From: M3007 sp046316495
GTDB taxonomy: Bacteria > Bacteroidota > Bacteroidia > Chitinophagales > Saprospiraceae
Length of the DNA stretch: 64,000 bases
Assembly (NCBI GenBank): GCA_046316495.1
Contig: JBKDAM010000061.1
Span: 30,929 to 94,928 of the forward strand
Direction: 5' to 3'
Below the pieces are notes generated by a model. The model saw only the letters and a program-made list of their open reading frames with translations, was not told the origin of the DNA and did not search any database. How positions within the stretch are numbered: the stretch's first letter is position 1; each line of letters starts with the position of its first letter. Position numbers and translations under genes: made by a program. Below are positions 42,126-50,126 of this stretch, one piece after another.

Positions 42126-44399
42126 ATGATTTTTGACTTGAAAATGATTCGGGAGTTTTATCAAAACCTTCCCGCCCGTGTGGATGCCGCCAAGGCTCAG
42201 CTCAAGAGGCCGCTCACACTTTCTGAGAAAATACTTTTTGCCCACCTTCATCCAGACAGCCCGCTTGCTGATCACAAGCGTGGGTCGGACTACGTTTTTT
42301 TCCAGGTAGACCGGGTGGCGATGCAAGATGCCACTGCTCAAATGGCTTTACTGCAGTTTATGACTTGTGGTCGTAAAAAGGTAGCGGTTCCTAGTACCGT
42401 TCACTGTGATCACTTGATTCAAGCGAAAGTGGGGGCTGATGAAGATATGAAAGTTGCTTTGGACAAGAACAAAGAGGTATTTGACTTTCTTTCGTCTGTG
42501 TCTCAAAAGTATGGAATCGGCTTCTGGAAGCCAGGTGCAGGTATTATTCACCAAATTGTTTTGGAAAACTACGCCTTCCCTGGTGGAATGATGATTGGCA
42601 CGGACTCTCACACCGTTAATGCAGGAGGTTTAGGCATGGTGGCCATCGGTGTTGGTGGTGCTGATGCAGTGGATGCTATGTCAGGAATGGCATGGGAGCT
42701 ACAGATGCCAAAGCTGATCGGAGTGAAACTGACCGGTAAACTTCGCGGTTGGACCTCTCCTAAAGATGTTATTTTAGCTGTTGCTGGAATCCTGACGGTA
42801 AAAGGTGGTACCGGGGCTATTGTAGAGTATTTTGGTCCAGGTGCTCAAAGCATGAGTGCGACCGGGAAAGGTACTATCTGTAACATGGGTGCTGAAATTG
42901 GTGCAACCACTTCTACTTTTGGGTATGATAAGAGTATGGCTCGTTACCTAAAAGCGACAGGACGTTCCAAAGTGGCGAACATGGCTAATAAGGTAGCTGA
43001 TTACTTGACAGGTGATCCTGAGTGCTATGCAAATCCGGAGAAATATTTTGATCAAGTGATCGAGATTGATCTGTCCAAGTTGGAGCCACACATTAACGGC
43101 CCATTTACACCCGATTTGGCTTGGCCATTGAGCAAATTTGCGGCTGCCGTTAAGAAAAATAAATATCCTGTTCAGTTAGAGGTTGGCTTGATTGGTTCTT
43201 GCACGAACTCTTCCTATGAAGACTTGACCCGTGCAGCTTCAATTGCGCGGCAGGCAAAGGATAAAAATCTGCAGGTTCGTGCTGAATATACAGTTACACC
43301 AGGTTCCGAATTAATCCGTTACACTGCTGAGCGGGATGGATTATTGGATCAGTTTTCCTCTATTGGTGGGGTTGTTATGGCAAATGCCTGTGGGCCTTGT
43401 ATTGGTCAATGGGCTCGCCACATGGACGATATGAAGCGTCCAAACTCCATTATGACTTCTTTTAATCGTAATTTTACGGGTCGGAATGACGGCAATCCGA
43501 ACACCCATGCCTTCGTTGCTAGTCCGGAGATTGTAACTGCATTCGCGATCGCTGGTGATTTGACATTTAACCCTAAGAAAGATTACTTGGTAAATGAAAA
43601 AGGAGAGAAGGTAAAGCTGGATCCTCCTAAGGGAATCGAGCTTCCAAAAGCAGGGTTTGCAGTGGAGGACGCTGGTTATATCGCTCCTGCAAAGAAGTCA
43701 GGTAGTATTAAAATTGCTGTTGATAAAAAGTCGGAGCGGCTTCAGTTACTAAAGCCTTTCCAAGCCATTTCTAACGATGAGCTACAGGGAATGCGCTTAT
43801 TGATAAAAGCGAAAGGTAAATGTACTACTGACCATATTTCCATGGCTGGACCATGGTTGAAGTACCGTGGGCATTTGGAAAACATTTCTAATAACTGCCT
43901 AATTGGTGCGGAAAACTTTTATAACGGGGAGCGTAACAAGGTGTTCAATGTCGAGAAGGGCGATTACATGGAGGTTCCGGCATCCGCTCGTCACTATCAA
44001 AAGAAGGGGGTTGCGACGGTTGTGTTTGGGGAAGAAAACTATGGTGAAGGATCCAGCCGTGAGCATGCTGCAATGGAGCCGCGTTTCCTTGGCGTAAAGG
44101 CTGTAATTGTAAAATCATTTGCCCGTATCCACCAAACCAATCTGAAAAAGCAGGGTATGTTAGCGCTTACTTTTGCGAATCCTGCGGATTATGATTTGAT
44201 CCGTCAAGATGACAAGGTGAGTATTCTTGGGTTCGACACCTTTGCGCCAGGCAAGCCACTTACAGTTGTGCTGGATCACGCGGATGGATCACAGGATAAA
44301 TTCCAGGTGAATCATACGTATAACGAACAACAGATCGAGTGGGTTCGCTATGGCTCAGCACTCAACAAGATTCGCGCTGATTTTGGTGTGAAAAAATAA
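42126..44399 (+). CDS. acn: aconitate hydratase (mitochondrial type)
   Basis: A 757-residue [4Fe-4S] enzyme of the TCA cycle interconverting citrate and isocitrate. The cluster ligands lie in IGSCTNSS (about 358-365) and ANACGPCIGQW (about 421-431). GTDSHTVNAGGLGM is in the N-terminal part, and GEENYGEGSSREHAAMEPR in the C-terminal swivel domain carries the catalytic Ser and substrate-binding Arg. Domain order and length match the mitochondrial-type enzyme common in Bacteroidota rather than AcnB. It is a single-gene unit, with its own -7 element and a strong terminator. Confidence 0.96.
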   Translation: MIFDLKMIREFYQNLPARVDAAKAQLKRPLTLSEKILFAHLHPDSPLADHKRGSDYVFFQVDRVAMQDATAQMALLQFMTCGRKKVAVPSTVHCDHLIQAKVGADEDMKVALDKNKEVFDFLSSVSQKYGIGFWKPGAGIIHQIVLENYAFPGGMMIGTDSHTVNAGGLGMVAIGVGGADAVDAMSGMAWELQMPKLIGVKLTGKLRGWTSPKDVILAVAGILTVKGGTGAIVEYFGPGAQSMSATGKGTICNMGAEIGATTSTFGYDKSMARYLKATGRSKVANMANKVADYLTGDPECYANPEKYFDQVIEIDLSKLEPHINGPFTPDLAWPLSKFAAAVKKNKYPVQLEVGLIGSCTNSSYEDLTRAASIARQAKDKNLQVRAEYTVTPGSELIRYTAERDGLLDQFSSIGGVVMANACGPCIGQWARHMDDMKRPNSIMTSFNRNFTGRNDGNPNTHAFVASPEIVTAFAIAGDLTFNPKKDYLVNEKGEKVKLDPPKGIELPKAGFAVEDAGYIAPAKKSGSIKIAVDKKSERLQLLKPFQAISNDELQGMRLLIKAKGKCTTDHISMAGPWLKYRGHLENISNNCLIGAENFYNGERNKVFNVEKGDYMEVPASARHYQKKGVATVVFGEENYGEGSSREHAAMEPRFLGVKAVIVKSFARIHQTNLKKQGMLALTFANPADYDLIRQDDKVSILGFDTFAPGKPLTVVLDHADGSQDKFQVNHTYNEQQIEWVRYGSALNKIRADFGVKK

Positions 44400-44418
44400 G
44401 TTGCTTTTTTTTAAGATT

Positions 44419-44461
44419 CAAGCGCGTCCAGTTATCAATAACAGGGCGCGCTTGTTTTTTT
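44419..44461 (+). terminator. intrinsic terminator of aconitase
   Basis: CAAGCGCGTCC (44419-44429) pairs with GGGCGCGCTTG (44444-44454) over 11 positions with one G-U pair and a 14-base loop, followed by seven Ts. Confidence 0.9.
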
Positions 44462-44541
44462 AGGGGTGGTCGAGGCATTTGGGGTATTAGCACTTTCAGT
44501 TATTTTCAAGAAAACGCCGACCTAAATACTGTATTCTATCC

Positions 44542-44549
44542 TACCTTTG
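44542..44549 (+). promoter_or_regulatory. -7 element immediately before the ABC-F gene
   Basis: TACCTTTG matches TAnnTTTG. Only 5 bases separate it from the ATG at 44555, so the transcript would start at or next to the initiation codon (leaderless candidate). Confidence 0.5.
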
Positions 44550-44554
44550 TGGTT

Positions 44555-46423
44555 ATGAATTTTCTCACACTCGAAAATGTTACCCGTTCCTACGGAGAAA
44601 AGGTATTGTTTAAAAACATAAACCTTCATATTGATAAAGGCCAAAAAATTGGATTGATTGCAAAAAACGGTACTGGGAAATCCACCTTAATGAGGGTCAT
44701 TGCAGGGAAAGAAGGATCTGAAGGGGAAAATGCTAAAATTACATTTAGAAAGGATATTCGGATTGGATGGCTTGATCAGGAGCCGGATTTTCATCCGGAA
44801 CTTGATGTACTCAGTGCAGTGTTGGATGATGCCAATCCAATGGTAAGAGTGGTTAAAGCTTACGAAAAAGCACTCGCCCATCCTGAAAAGACAGAGCAGC
44901 TTCAGCTGGCAATGAGCCAAATGGATGAGCTGAATGCCTGGTCATTTGAGTCAAGAGTTAAGGAAACGCTTTACCGTTTTAGAATGGAAAATCTTGACCA
45001 GAAAGTAGGCACCTTATCTGGAGGACAGAAAAAACGGATTGCATTGGTTAAAATTCTTTTGGAGGAGCCGGATTTTTTGATTCTCGATGAGCCGACGAAC
45101 CATTTGGATGTAGAAATGATTGAGTGGTTGGAGGAATATTTAAGTCAGCCGAATATCACCTTGTTCATGGTTACGCACGACCGTTATTTTTTGGAGAATG
45201 TATGCGATAGCATTATTGAATTGGAAGATGGGCAGCTTTGGCGGTACTCAGGGTCTTATTCTGATTATCTAGAGAAAAAAGCATTAAAAGAAGAGGTAGA
45301 GGCTGTTACGTACGATAAGCGAAAGAAGTTGCTCAAAAATGAGCTAGAGTGGGTAAGGAGAAGCCCTGCTGCGAGGACTTCTAAAGCCAAGGCCAGGGTT
45401 GACTCCTATTATGAGCGAAAAGAGGTAAACGATACGCTGAAGCCCAAAAAGGAAGAGATGTCCATTTCAATAAAAGAGAACAGAATGGGGACCAAGATTG
45501 TCGAGTTACACAATGTCGGGAAATCCTATGGTTCAAAAAAAATTATTGATGGATTCACCTATAAGTTTAAGCGCAAAGAGCGGGTTGGGATAATTGGTCC
45601 GAATGGTACAGGCAAATCCACTTTTTTGCAATTACTAACTCAAGCGCTTGATCCTGATACTGGCAAAGTAGTGGTGGGTGATACGGTTGTTTTTGGGCAT
45701 TATCGTCAAGAGGGTATTCAGCTGCTTCAAGACAAACGCGTCATTGATGTTGTCCGGGACATTGCAGAGGTGATTCCGCTCGAAAAAGGAAAAGAATTGA
45801 CTGCTGCACAACTCTTGGAGCGCTTTTTATTCAGCAGGGCTCAGCAGCAAGTCTATGTATCTCAATTATCAGGGGGGGAGCGCCGACGACTATACCTGAT
45901 TACCGTTTTGATGCGCAATCCCAATTTTTTGATATTGGATGAGCCAACCAACGACTTGGATGTGATGACCTTACAGGTGTTGGAGGATTTTTTGGAGGAT
46001 TTTCCAGGGTGTTTATTGGTTGTCACGCACGACCGTTATTTCATGGATAAACTGGTCGATCACCTTTTTGTCTTTGAAGGAGAAGGTAAGATCCTCGACT
46101 TTCTAGGCACGCATGTAGAGTATCGTTTGTTGAAGCGTCAGGAAGAGCAACAGCGTAGGCAGGCAGCTGCCGAGCGACCAAGTGTAAAGGCGGAAACAAC
46201 AGTTTCCAAACCAGGCCTGACCAATACGGAGCGGAATGAGATGAAGAAACTTGAACGAGAGATGGCTCAAGCAGAGCAGCGTAAAAAAGAAATAGAAGAA
46301 CGTTTTCAAGCAGCTGATATTACACCTTCGGAGATATCAACTTTGTCGTCGGAGCTAGGGGTGATTCAATCAACATTAGACGAAAAAGAAATGCGCTGGC
46401 TTGAACTGTCTGAAAAAGGATAA
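44555..46423 (+). CDS. ABC-F family ATPase (Uup-like)
   Basis: A 622-residue cytoplasmic protein with two ABC ATPase domains and no membrane segment. First domain: GLIAKNGTGKST, LSGGQKKR, FLILDEPTNHLD. Second domain: GIIGPNGTGKST, LSGGERRR, FLILDEPTNDLD. A linker of charged residues joins them, and the last 70 residues form a coiled coil (KKLEREMAQAEQRKKEIEER), which is the Uup/ABCF3-like layout. ABC-F proteins act on the ribosome, for example in relieving stalling or in antibiotic protection; Uup also affects transposon excision. The frame begins at a GTG (44549), but the ATG at 44555 fits better. Confidence 0.92.
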   Translation: MNFLTLENVTRSYGEKVLFKNINLHIDKGQKIGLIAKNGTGKSTLMRVIAGKEGSEGENAKITFRKDIRIGWLDQEPDFHPELDVLSAVLDDANPMVRVVKAYEKALAHPEKTEQLQLAMSQMDELNAWSFESRVKETLYRFRMENLDQKVGTLSGGQKKRIALVKILLEEPDFLILDEPTNHLDVEMIEWLEEYLSQPNITLFMVTHDRYFLENVCDSIIELEDGQLWRYSGSYSDYLEKKALKEEVEAVTYDKRKKLLKNELEWVRRSPAARTSKAKARVDSYYERKEVNDTLKPKKEEMSISIKENRMGTKIVELHNVGKSYGSKKIIDGFTYKFKRKERVGIIGPNGTGKSTFLQLLTQALDPDTGKVVVGDTVVFGHYRQEGIQLLQDKRVIDVVRDIAEVIPLEKGKELTAAQLLERFLFSRAQQQVYVSQLSGGERRRLYLITVLMRNPNFLILDEPTNDLDVMTLQVLEDFLEDFPGCLLVVTHDRYFMDKLVDHLFVFEGEGKILDFLGTHVEYRLLKRQEEQQRRQAAAERPSVKAETTVSKPGLTNTERNEMKKLEREMAQAEQRKKEIEERFQAADITPSEISTLSSELGVIQSTLDEKEMRWLELSEKG

Positions 46424-46503
46424 TAAAATAACTAATAGAACTGGGCTGAATAGGAGTCTCAGGAATTGCTAGCAGTAAATAAGAGGGCTTTTGGGGATAA
46501 ACC

Positions 46504-47598
46504 ATGCTTGAATTAAAAGAATATAGCAGGATACTGTTGAAATGGGCTTATGAAAATCCACGTCCAATGCCGTGGAAAGGTATTTCAAATCCCTATTTCA
46601 TTTGGCTTTCTGAAATTATTCTTCAGCAAACACGAGTTGAGCAGGGGCTACCGTACTATGAGCGATTCATCTCGATCTATCCTACTGTACAGGATCTTGC
46701 GAATACTTCTGAGGATGAGTTGTTGAAACATTGGGAGGGTCTTGGTTATTATTCTCGCGCACGAAATTTGCATGCCGCTGCGAAAACGATCGTTGAACTT
46801 CACGACGGGGTATTCCCCTCCAGTTATGAACAAATCAGGGCCTTGAAAGGAGTGGGTGATTATACCGCTGCTGCGATTGCCTCTTTTGCTTTCAATCAAC
46901 CCTATGCGGTTTTAGACGGGAATGTTTTTAGGGTGATTGCGAGGTGGACAGGAGTGGATGTTCCAATCGATACCCCAGGTGGGAAGCAGTATTTTCTGGC
47001 ATTTGCTAATTCTATTCTTGATGCCCAGCAACCAGGGGCTCATAATCAGGCTATGATGGATTTTGGCGCAACCTGGTGTACCCCGCAGAAGCCAAAGTGT
47101 ACTGGTTGTCCCTTCAGTTCGCATTGTACTGCGTACTTGGAGGGCCGTGTTGAAGGGCTGCCTGTTAAGTCTAAGAAGGTGGCAAAGAAAGAGCGTGCCT
47201 TTATCTACTTGGTTTTTCGGGGAGAACGGGATACATACTTGCGAAAACGGCTTGAAAAAGACTTTTGGAGGCACTTATATGAATTTCCTAGCCTAGAGCC
47301 AGAAGTATTGCCGGTCGAGCTAAAAGAAGTCAGTCAATTAATTGAGGATCATTTTCCGGGTCTATTACCTGTAAAAGCTTTAAGGATGTCCCGAGTATAT
47401 CGTCAAACCCTTTCCCATCGGCAGGTGTCGGGTCTTTTTGTTGAAGTACGGCTCTTAAATGAATCGGTGTCTCTTCCGGAGGATTGGGTATCAGTTCCTT
47501 GGTCGACGAGCCTACCATCCCTCGCGTTGCCCAGAATGTTGGAGTGGTACTGGAGGGAGAAAGAAATGATTTCAGCTGTACCCAACCTTTTCGAATAG
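46504..47598 (+). CDS. mutY: A/G-specific adenine DNA glycosylase MutY
   Basis: A 364-residue base-excision repair enzyme removing adenine mispaired with 8-oxoguanine. The helix-hairpin-helix and catalytic regions are LQQTRVEQGLPYYERF (catalytic Glu), LKGVGDYTAAAIASFAF and VLDGNVFRVIARW (catalytic Asp). The [4Fe-4S] motif CTPQKPKCTGCPFSSHC has the C-x6-C-x2-C-x5-C spacing. A NUDIX-like C-terminal domain (about 230-355) recognises 8-oxoguanine. Length is normal. It starts 80 bases after the ABC-F gene and is followed by a strong terminator. Confidence 0.96.
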   Translation: MLELKEYSRILLKWAYENPRPMPWKGISNPYFIWLSEIILQQTRVEQGLPYYERFISIYPTVQDLANTSEDELLKHWEGLGYYSRARNLHAAAKTIVELHDGVFPSSYEQIRALKGVGDYTAAAIASFAFNQPYAVLDGNVFRVIARWTGVDVPIDTPGGKQYFLAFANSILDAQQPGAHNQAMMDFGATWCTPQKPKCTGCPFSSHCTAYLEGRVEGLPVKSKKVAKKERAFIYLVFRGERDTYLRKRLEKDFWRHLYEFPSLEPEVLPVELKEVSQLIEDHFPGLLPVKALRMSRVYRQTLSHRQVSGLFVEVRLLNESVSLPEDWVSVPWSTSLPSLALPRMLEWYWREKEMISAVPNLFE

Positions 47599-47660
47599 TT
47601 GACCTGTCTTTGTCTGTGTTGGTCAGATGACCGGCACTAAACCATTCTAAGATAGTAATG

Positions 47661-47694
47661 ATCCCCGCAACTCCTCGGTGCGGGGATTTTTTTT
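47661..47694 (+). terminator. intrinsic terminator of mutY
   Basis: ATCCCCGCA (47661-47669) and TGCGGGGAT (47679-47687) form a perfect 9-bp stem with a 9-base loop, followed by seven further Ts. Confidence 0.92.
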
Positions 47695-47725
47695 GTCGTT
47701 TTTTTCTTAGTTTGCAAAATTGTCG

Positions 47726-47733
47726 TACCTTTG
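47726..47733 (+). promoter_or_regulatory. -7 element of the DUF177-rpmF operon
   Basis: TACCTTTG, an exact TAnnTTTG match, 28 bases before the ATG at 47762 and directly after the mutY terminator. A TTTG at 47711-47714 is too close (11 bases) to be the usual -33. Confidence 0.55.
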
Positions 47734-47761
47734 CCGGCCAAAATAAAAACTGGATAGGATA

Positions 47762-48283
47762 ATGGGCGTTTTTTCAGCATTTTCCCTGCCTATTCAGGGG
47801 CTCAAAGTTGGGATACATGAGTATCAGTACACGCTAGATGCTTCTTTCTTCAAGCTTTTTGAAGATTCTTTGATTGGAGAAAGCGAGTTGGTAGTCTCAG
47901 TAGCGTTGGACAAGCGATACGACATGATGATTTTGGACTTTGAGATGGAAGGGTGGATTCAATCGGATTGTGATCGTTGCAGTGCGAGTATTCACTTACC
48001 AATATCGAGTGAGCAGACTTTATTTGTAAAGTACAGTGAGGAAAAGGAAGAAGAAGAGGACGAGGTAATTTTTATTCATCGGGAAGCTCCTGAATTAAAT
48101 CTTGCCAAATATTTGTATGAGTTTGTAGTCCTTTCACTTCCTATTTCGAGTACGTACGATTGTGAAAAGGAAGATCCTCGCCCCTGCAATATGGAAGTGT
48201 TAGCTCTTCTAAATAGTTCTAATGAAGACAAGGATGACTCAAGCGGTTCCTCTGTTTGGGATGTTCTGAGAGATTTGAAATAG
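47762..48283 (+). CDS. DUF177 / YceD family protein
   Basis: A 173-residue acidic soluble protein of the DUF177 (YceD) family, placed before rpmF as in most bacteria. The family's two-cysteine motif is visible in the middle (IQSDCDRCSASIHLPIS, about 61-77) and later cysteines occur in YDCEKEDPRPCNME. An acidic run (EEKEEEEDE) lies near residue 97. YceD is linked to 23S rRNA accumulation in E. coli and plants; the mechanism is not established. Co-transcription with rpmF is inferred from the 50-base gap. Confidence 0.9.
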   Translation: MGVFSAFSLPIQGLKVGIHEYQYTLDASFFKLFEDSLIGESELVVSVALDKRYDMMILDFEMEGWIQSDCDRCSASIHLPISSEQTLFVKYSEEKEEEEDEVIFIHREAPELNLAKYLYEFVVLSLPISSTYDCEKEDPRPCNMEVLALLNSSNEDKDDSSGSSVWDVLRDLK

Positions 48284-48333
48284 TAATTTGAATTTTATAC
48301 CACCGACATTTTTGTCAAAAAAATAATTGAGCC

Positions 48334-48540
48334 ATGCCAAATCCTAAATGGCGGCACTCCAAACGCCGCAAGCGTGCACGCCGCACACACGATAAAGCAG
48401 CTATGCCAGCGCTGACAACCTGCCCGGTAACTGGCGAACGCCACGTTATGCACCGTGCTTATAAGATTGATGGCAATTTGTATTACCGTGGACAGTTAAT
48501 GATCCCGGCGAAAGAAACCGGAAGCGCAGCGGAAGCTTAA
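48334..48540 (+). CDS. rpmF: 50S ribosomal protein L32
   Basis: A 68-residue basic ribosomal protein of the large subunit. The N-terminus MPNPKWRHSKRRKRARRTH is characteristic of L32 in Bacteroidota. Only one Cys is evident in the central segment (LTTCPVTGERHVMHRAY), so the full four-Cys zinc-binding form seen in some bacteria is absent. It follows the DUF177 gene and ends before a compound hairpin terminator. Confidence 0.97.
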   Translation: MPNPKWRHSKRRKRARRTHDKAAMPALTTCPVTGERHVMHRAYKIDGNLYYRGQLMIPAKETGSAAEA

Positions 48541-48570
48541 AAGCACTTGTTGCGTTCTTAAATGATTTAG

Positions 48571-48613
48571 AAGAGGCTCCAGTTCCGATTGCCGGAATGA
48601 TCTGGGGCTTTTT
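48571..48613 (+). terminator. compound hairpin terminator after rpmF
   Basis: AAGAGGCTCCAG (from 48571) pairs with CTGGGGCTTTTT (48602-48613) using some G-U pairs. An inner TTCCG-ATTGC-CGGAA hairpin forms the apex. The 3' arm runs into a T-tract. Confidence 0.75.
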
Positions 48614-48673
48614 CTGTTTTATTTTTTCAAACTAGGGTATTCTTAGGTTGTAGTTACTTCCAATGGTTCAGTT

Positions 48674-49063
48674 ATGAAACAAATTATTAAAACGGATAAA
48701 GCTCCTCTGCCGATAGGTCCTTACAACCAGGCGACTGCATTTAATGGGATGTTGTTTGTATCAGGCCAAATTGCGCTTGATCCTCTGACGGGCAATTTAG
48801 TGTTATCTGATATTGAGTCAGAGACTCGTCAAGTACTTCAAAATGTCAAGGCGATAGTTGAAGAAGCGGGAAGTAGTCTCCATCATGTTCTTAAGGCTTC
48901 TGTTTTTGTCAAGGATATGAATATGTTTGGTCGTATCAACGCAGTTTATGCGGAGTTTTTTGAAGAGTCCACAGCCCCTGCCCGTGAACTTGTTCAGGTG
49001 GCGGAGCTGCCGCGGTTTGTTAATATAGAAATTTCTGTTATCTGTATCCTTCCAAATTCCTAA
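48674..49063 (+). CDS. ridA: RidA-family enamine/imine deaminase
   Basis: A 129-residue YjgF/YER057c/UK114 protein that hydrolyses reactive 2-aminoacrylate and related imines. The N-terminal PLPIGPYNQATAFNGMLFVSGQ, the central VKAIVEEAGSSLHHVLKASVFVKDM and the C-terminal APARELVQVAELPRFVNIEI match the family, including the Arg that binds the carboxylate. Length is that of a single-domain trimeric RidA. It lies 6 bases before trpS, so the two are probably co-transcribed. Confidence 0.94.
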   Translation: MKQIIKTDKAPLPIGPYNQATAFNGMLFVSGQIALDPLTGNLVLSDIESETRQVLQNVKAIVEEAGSSLHHVLKASVFVKDMNMFGRINAVYAEFFEESTAPARELVQVAELPRFVNIEISVICILPNS

Positions 49064-49069
49064 AATCGT

Positions 49070-50074
49070 ATGAAGAGTGTTCTTTCTGGGGTTCAACCTA
49101 CAGGTGATTTGCATATTGGTAACTATTTCGGAGCCGTTCAGAACTGGTTAAAGCTTCAGGAGCAGTATGATTGCCGTTTCTGTGTGGTGGACTACCATTC
49201 AATGACGATGCCTTACAAACCAAGTCAGCTTAGAGAGAATACATGGAAGATGGTTTTTTACCTTTTGGCGTGTGGTGTAAAGCCAGAGACTCTTTTTATA
49301 CAAAGCTTAGTTCCAGAGCATACTGAGCTCAATTGGATACTTAGCTGTGTGTCTTCTTATGGTGAACTTACACGGATGACTCAGTTCAAGGATAAAGCGG
49401 ACCAGCTGCGAGAAGTGGATGGTGATGCTTTTATTAGTGTAGGACTTTTTGGCTATCCTGTATTGCAAGCAGCGGATATCCTTATTTATCACGCGGACTA
49501 TGTACCAGTGGGTAAGGATCAAGAGCAGCACTTGGAGCTCTCTAGAAATATCGCGCAGCGGTTCAATTATCAATTTGGGAAAGAATACTTCGTGGCTCCG
49601 CAACCTTTATTCACCGAAACGCCCAAAATATTATCTACAGCGGACCCTGCTCGAAAAATGAGTAAGAGCCTTGGAGAGAAGCATTATATCAATCTATTTG
49701 GTGAAGAAGAACGGATTCGAAAGCAAGTCAAATCTGCGGTAACGGATACAGGAGAAAATAATTCGGGTGAGATGAGCTCCGGTGTAAAAAATCTCTTCGA
49801 AATCATCCGGGCATGTGGTGCGATGGAGGCACACGATAGCTTGATGACAGATTACACCAATGGATCACTTCGGTATTCTGACCTTAAAGAGGCGACAGCC
49901 AATGCCCTTCTTGAACTTATAAATCCTTTTCGGCTTCGTTTGGCAGAACTAAATGCTGACAAGAGGAATGTTAAGGAACAAATACAAGACAGCAGTGCCG
50001 TGATCCGGCAGCGTGCTCAGAGGACGATGAAAGAGGTAAGGGAGCTCACTGGTTTAGGGTCGCTGAGAGGATAA
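49070..50074 (+). CDS. trpS: tryptophanyl-tRNA synthetase
   Basis: A 334-residue class I synthetase charging tRNA-Trp. The HIGH-type motif is PTGDLHIGNYFGA (about 9-21), the KMSKS loop is ARKMSKSLG (about 196-204), and the anticodon-binding C-terminal helices are complete. Length equals typical bacterial TrpS. It is transcribed with ridA and ends at a perfect bidirectional terminator shared with the convergent penicillin acylase gene. Confidence 0.97.
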   Translation: MKSVLSGVQPTGDLHIGNYFGAVQNWLKLQEQYDCRFCVVDYHSMTMPYKPSQLRENTWKMVFYLLACGVKPETLFIQSLVPEHTELNWILSCVSSYGELTRMTQFKDKADQLREVDGDAFISVGLFGYPVLQAADILIYHADYVPVGKDQEQHLELSRNIAQRFNYQFGKEYFVAPQPLFTETPKILSTADPARKMSKSLGEKHYINLFGEEERIRKQVKSAVTDTGENNSGEMSSGVKNLFEIIRACGAMEAHDSLMTDYTNGSLRYSDLKEATANALLELINPFRLRLAELNADKRNVKEQIQDSSAVIRQRAQRTMKEVRELTGLGSLRG

Positions 50075-50085
50075 TTTAAAATATT

Positions 50086-50126
50086 AAAAGTGCCCCTGCT
50101 AGACTCTTCCAGCAGGGGCACTTTTT
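50086..50126. terminator. bidirectional terminator between trpS and penicillin acylase
   Basis: AAAAGTGCCCCTGCT (50086-50100) and AGCAGGGGCACTTTT (50111-50125) form a perfect 15-bp stem with a 10-base loop and T-runs on both strands. It overlaps the stop codon of the minus-strand acylase gene. Confidence 0.93.
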
